Assembly: GCF_018139145.2 (NCBI RefSeq)
Contig: NC_059477.1
Location: 42,221,502-42,285,501 of the forward strand
DNA: 64,000 nucleotides
Reading direction: 5' to 3'
DNA from: Gymnogyps californianus
Lineage: Eukaryota > Chordata > Aves > Accipitriformes > Cathartidae
In this document: piece after piece, positions 62,201-64,000 of the stretch
Position numbering within the stretch: position 1 is the stretch's first letter
How the letters are laid out: the number at the start of each line of letters is the position of its first letter
Position numbers and translations under genes: made by a program
The notes under the pieces: model-generated
Told to the model about the DNA's origin: nothing
The model's input: the letters and a program-made list of their open reading frames with translations, nothing else
The model's database searches: none

Positions 62201-64000
62201 TGTGTGAACTACTTATCTCTGTCTCTGCCAGTGGGTCTCCTGAACCGCTTCATTTGCAAAATGTTCCATTAGTGATAATACGACAATTGATTCTGACACA
62301 AAGTAGTCAATATTCAGATAAAATTTCATTGCTTTAATTTTTAATGGCTTATCAGGAATTATTTCCAAAGTCTCATGCACACTTCACAAGTCGTGTTCTT
62401 ACCTTCTAGCTTTCAGTTTCAGAACCTACCTGATTGAGAAATTCTCAGCCATTATATGGGTTTTTATTTAAAAATGTCTCCGTGGTGCTTTACAAATTTT
62501 ACTGCACTGTTCCTCATAACACTGCTGAGGGTAGTGTTTAATTCCAAAGGCAACTTTTTAGGACCAATACCAAGAATGCATTGTTTTGGTCAGCAGTGCT
62601 AGAATAGTGAAATTTTATCTTCACTTAGTATTAATTTATTAGTAAATATATTGAGCTTATATCTTCACTATTATTTAAGTATTTTCTAAACTTTTTGCAT
62701 CTGATTTGAACTGCGAATCCATTTTAAAGTGAAATAGTTAAAGCGGTAATTATTTGCTTATTTTATCTGTTCTAGTACATCTGTTTTCTGTAGCAGAGAA
62801 GTTGAATATTATAATTTACTTAGTATTTAGCAACTTCTTGCATTTGGCTAATTGTACACTAATTCCTCTTACAAGTCTGAGGTTCAGTAGGCAATTGTTT
62901 CTGGAAGATTATGCATTTTATTAAATTGTTTCTCTTAGTTATTTTGTATGTGTGTATATATAAAAAATTATTTTATATATGTATTTATTAAAGAATGTAG
63001 TTATCCTTAAGAGCAAGAGTTGTACCTGAAAATAATCTTTAAACAGACACTGGGTCTCAGGCTGGTTGACAGCAGTGGTAAGACAATGCTCTTGTTTAGA
63101 AGTTAGGCTGCTGACAGATGTAGTAGAAAACCGTTCTCTTAAGCAGTGCTTGTCCTCTGGCTTTCATAACATTATTTGAGAGGCAGCAGTTTTCCTTAGC
63201 ACAGCAAACCCTTCGTAAGCTGTAGTGACGGAGATTTGACATACCTGTGCCAGAGAGGGCACTAGCAAAATTCCATGACTTAGAGACAAGCTGGTTCCTA
63301 CAGGCCGGTTTGAATATATGCCAGGTACTCCCATTTCTGGAAGTCTCGTTGGCTTCTGTATGGGATGGTGTAAACATATGGAATTGTTTTGTCACACTGT
63401 GCTCTAACAGCTCAGTAATAGAGGGATAAGATAAGAACACTTGACTAGTCTAATGTACATTGAGTCTGTGCAAACCTGTGCTGCTTCAGGGTTTGGGTTG
63501 TCTTTCAAAAGCAGGCATATATTGTTTTCCGCACACATGGCCTGTTGGAGCTGGTCTGGACTGCTAAGAACACACAAGGGAAGTTTAATATACAAACTTT
63601 GTACTTGGTCACTGATAGTGAAGTGATGGTGTGTTTCCTTCAGGCTCTCAATTCAGCTCTTTTGACCAAAAAGTTGTGATAGAATAGAAAGGACAACTGT
63701 AAATGTCAGTCTGCTCTGCTTTTGGAGAGGTTTATCTGAAATAACACTTCAGCATTGCAGTTTTAAGTGAACTGTCAAAATACAATGGTTTAGAAAAACA
63801 AAAAAATACAATTGTTTAGAATGGTTTCCTGTAAATCATGTGTTGAATTAGAGCATTTATTGATGATACTAAGATTATCTTTGAGTGTCTGAGCAGTATG
63901 TCTGTTGGAGATTTGTAATATCTATATTTGTTATTTTGGATCTAGCTTAATAGAGCAAGCTCCAGCCCAGATGGGAGAAGAGGCTGTGAGGTGGGCAAAA
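55769..64000 (+). CDS. RIF1: RIF1, replication timing regulatory factor 1 (5' part; runs off the window)
   Basis: The first six coding exons are 55769-55875, 57309-57387, 58045-58141, 61346-61476, 61918-62012 and 63946-64000 (cut by the window). They join in frame to about 188 residues of a protein of well over 2,000 residues. RIF1 controls replication timing, with PP1 recruitment, and blocks end resection at double-strand breaks downstream of 53BP1. Only the beginning of the N-terminal alpha-helical HEAT-like region is here. It is recognised by LLETLEDP, LTGEEGKEF, HISSQNSELSNAALQALGFC, RTRALWVISKQTFPSEVV, EALNVVIRLIEQAP and MGEEAVRWAK, all closely matching mammalian RIF1. The CpG-island promoter suggests constitutive expression. 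The large intron at 58142-61345 carries two antisense solo LTRs. Confidence 0.96.
57309..57387 (+). CDS. RIF1: RIF1 coding exon 2
   Basis: A 79-bp exon between CCTTAAAG and TTTAAG|GTATGT, phase 2 to 0. Encodes RLTGEEGKEFTADVRRHFPQ and LCKVFK. Confidence 0.93.
58045..58141 (+). CDS. RIF1: RIF1 coding exon 3
   Basis: A 97-bp exon after a long T tract and CAG, ending TCTG|GTAAGC, phase 0 to 1. Encodes VHISSQNSELSNAALQALGF and CVFNSSITSELS. Confidence 0.96.
58573..58610 (-). mobile_element. CR1 3'-end fragment, left part (interrupted)
   Basis: ATCATAGAACGGTTTGGGTT then GGAAGGGACCTTTAAAGG is the reverse complement of the avian CR1 3' terminus. It continues at 59211 with TCATCTAGTCCAACCCC once the inserted LTR and one target repeat are removed. 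Confidence 0.88.
58611..59205 (-). mobile_element. Solo LTR inserted in a CR1 (RIF1 intron 3)
   Basis: A 595-bp element running TGTCGTGG...CCAGCACA. The perfect five-base target-site duplication is AAAGG, at 58606-58610 and 59206-59210. A minus-strand TATAAA (58924-58929) indicates minus orientation, antisense to RIF1. No internal retroviral genes are present. Confidence 0.9.
59206..59227 (-). mobile_element. CR1 3'-end fragment, right part
   Basis: Begins with the second copy of the AAAGG duplication, then TCATCTAGTCCAACCCC, resuming the CR1 text exactly where it broke off at 58610. The fragment is short and ends soon after. Confidence 0.85.
60097..60683 (-). mobile_element. Second solo LTR in RIF1 intron 3
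   Basis: A 587-bp element running TGTCGTGG...CCAGGACA with perfect GTACT duplications at 60092-60096 and 60684-60688. The minus strand shows TATAAA (60412-60417) followed by ATTAAA (60232-60237), giving minus orientation. Its ends resemble those of the LTR at 58611 but the middle differs, so it is a related subfamily inserted independently. Confidence 0.9.
61346..61476 (+). CDS. RIF1: RIF1 coding exon 4
   Basis: A 131-bp exon from TGCTTTCAG to AAGGAG|GTAAGT, phase 1 to 0. Encodes ATEIRDLLSMVNSVAVKTSD through SKQTFPSEVVKKE. Confidence 0.96.
61918..62012 (+). CDS. RIF1: RIF1 coding exon 5
   Basis: A 95-bp exon from ATTTCCTCAG to ATACG|GTATGT, phase 0 to 2. Encodes VSTIISTLETILTKGDVQSM and VVEYEALNVVIR. 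Confidence 0.95.
63946..64000 (+). CDS. RIF1: RIF1 coding exon 6 (partial)
   Basis: Acceptor TGGATCTAG, then LIEQAPAQMGEEAVRWAK in frame to the window end. The exon and gene continue beyond the window. Confidence 0.95.

Noticed and set aside
1..64000. Prokaryote-type elements (CRISPR arrays, operons, ribosome-binding sites) and tRNA or rRNA genes
   Set aside because: None seen; the introns, CpG islands and retroelements are those of a vertebrate nuclear genome.

Overview
This is vertebrate nuclear DNA, almost certainly from a bird. It has compact intron-exon genes with GT-AG junctions, CpG-island promoters, CR1 LINE 3'-end fragments and avian-type endogenous retrovirus solo LTRs. The LTR types resemble those I know from neoavian birds rather than galliforms, but the sequence alone does not fix the species. 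The gene order RBM43 - NMI - TNFAIP6 - RIF1 matches the conserved block on human 2q23. All coordinates and splice junctions below were read by eye, using splice signals, reading phase and recalled similarity to mammalian orthologues; nothing was aligned by software.

Layout. 1-5.7 kb: no recognisable gene; it contains the probable RBM43 3' UTR. 5.7-9.6 kb, minus strand: complete RBM43 (353 residues predicted, four coding exons), starting in a CpG island at about 9.3-9.9 kb that carries an ISRE-like site. 10.9-12.0 kb: a solo LTR. 13.3-23.5 kb, minus strand: complete NMI (378 residues predicted, nine coding exons), with a CpG-island promoter carrying a second ISRE-like site and a 30-bp minisatellite. 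24-40 kb: a 16-kb gene-free interval with a 271-nt polypyrimidine tract, a (GGGAT)n array and CR1 remnants. 40.5-53.1 kb, plus strand: complete TNFAIP6/TSG-6 (275 residues, six exons) with TATA-like, AP-1 and C/EBP-type sites. 55.3-64.0 kb, plus strand: the 5' end of RIF1 (first six coding exons, about 188 residues; the gene runs off the window). Its third coding intron holds two antisense solo LTRs, one inserted cleanly into a CR1 fragment.

How it fits together. NMI is an established interferon-inducible regulator and TNFAIP6 an inflammation-induced hyaluronan-binding protein. RBM43 is an RRM protein and RIF1 a genome-stability and replication-timing factor. The main observation concerns RBM43 and NMI, adjacent genes on the same strand. 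They share an RRM-like repeat unit with recognisable sequence similarity and the same intron position and phase (FED-x-E-V junction, phase 1, then a short exon ending in phase 0), and both promoters carry ISRE-like motifs. This suggests they are old tandem relatives under shared interferon control, with the last coding exon of NMI being a repeat truncated at the ancestral exon boundary. I found no wholly new system; the rest is repeat biology and splice-site peculiarities.
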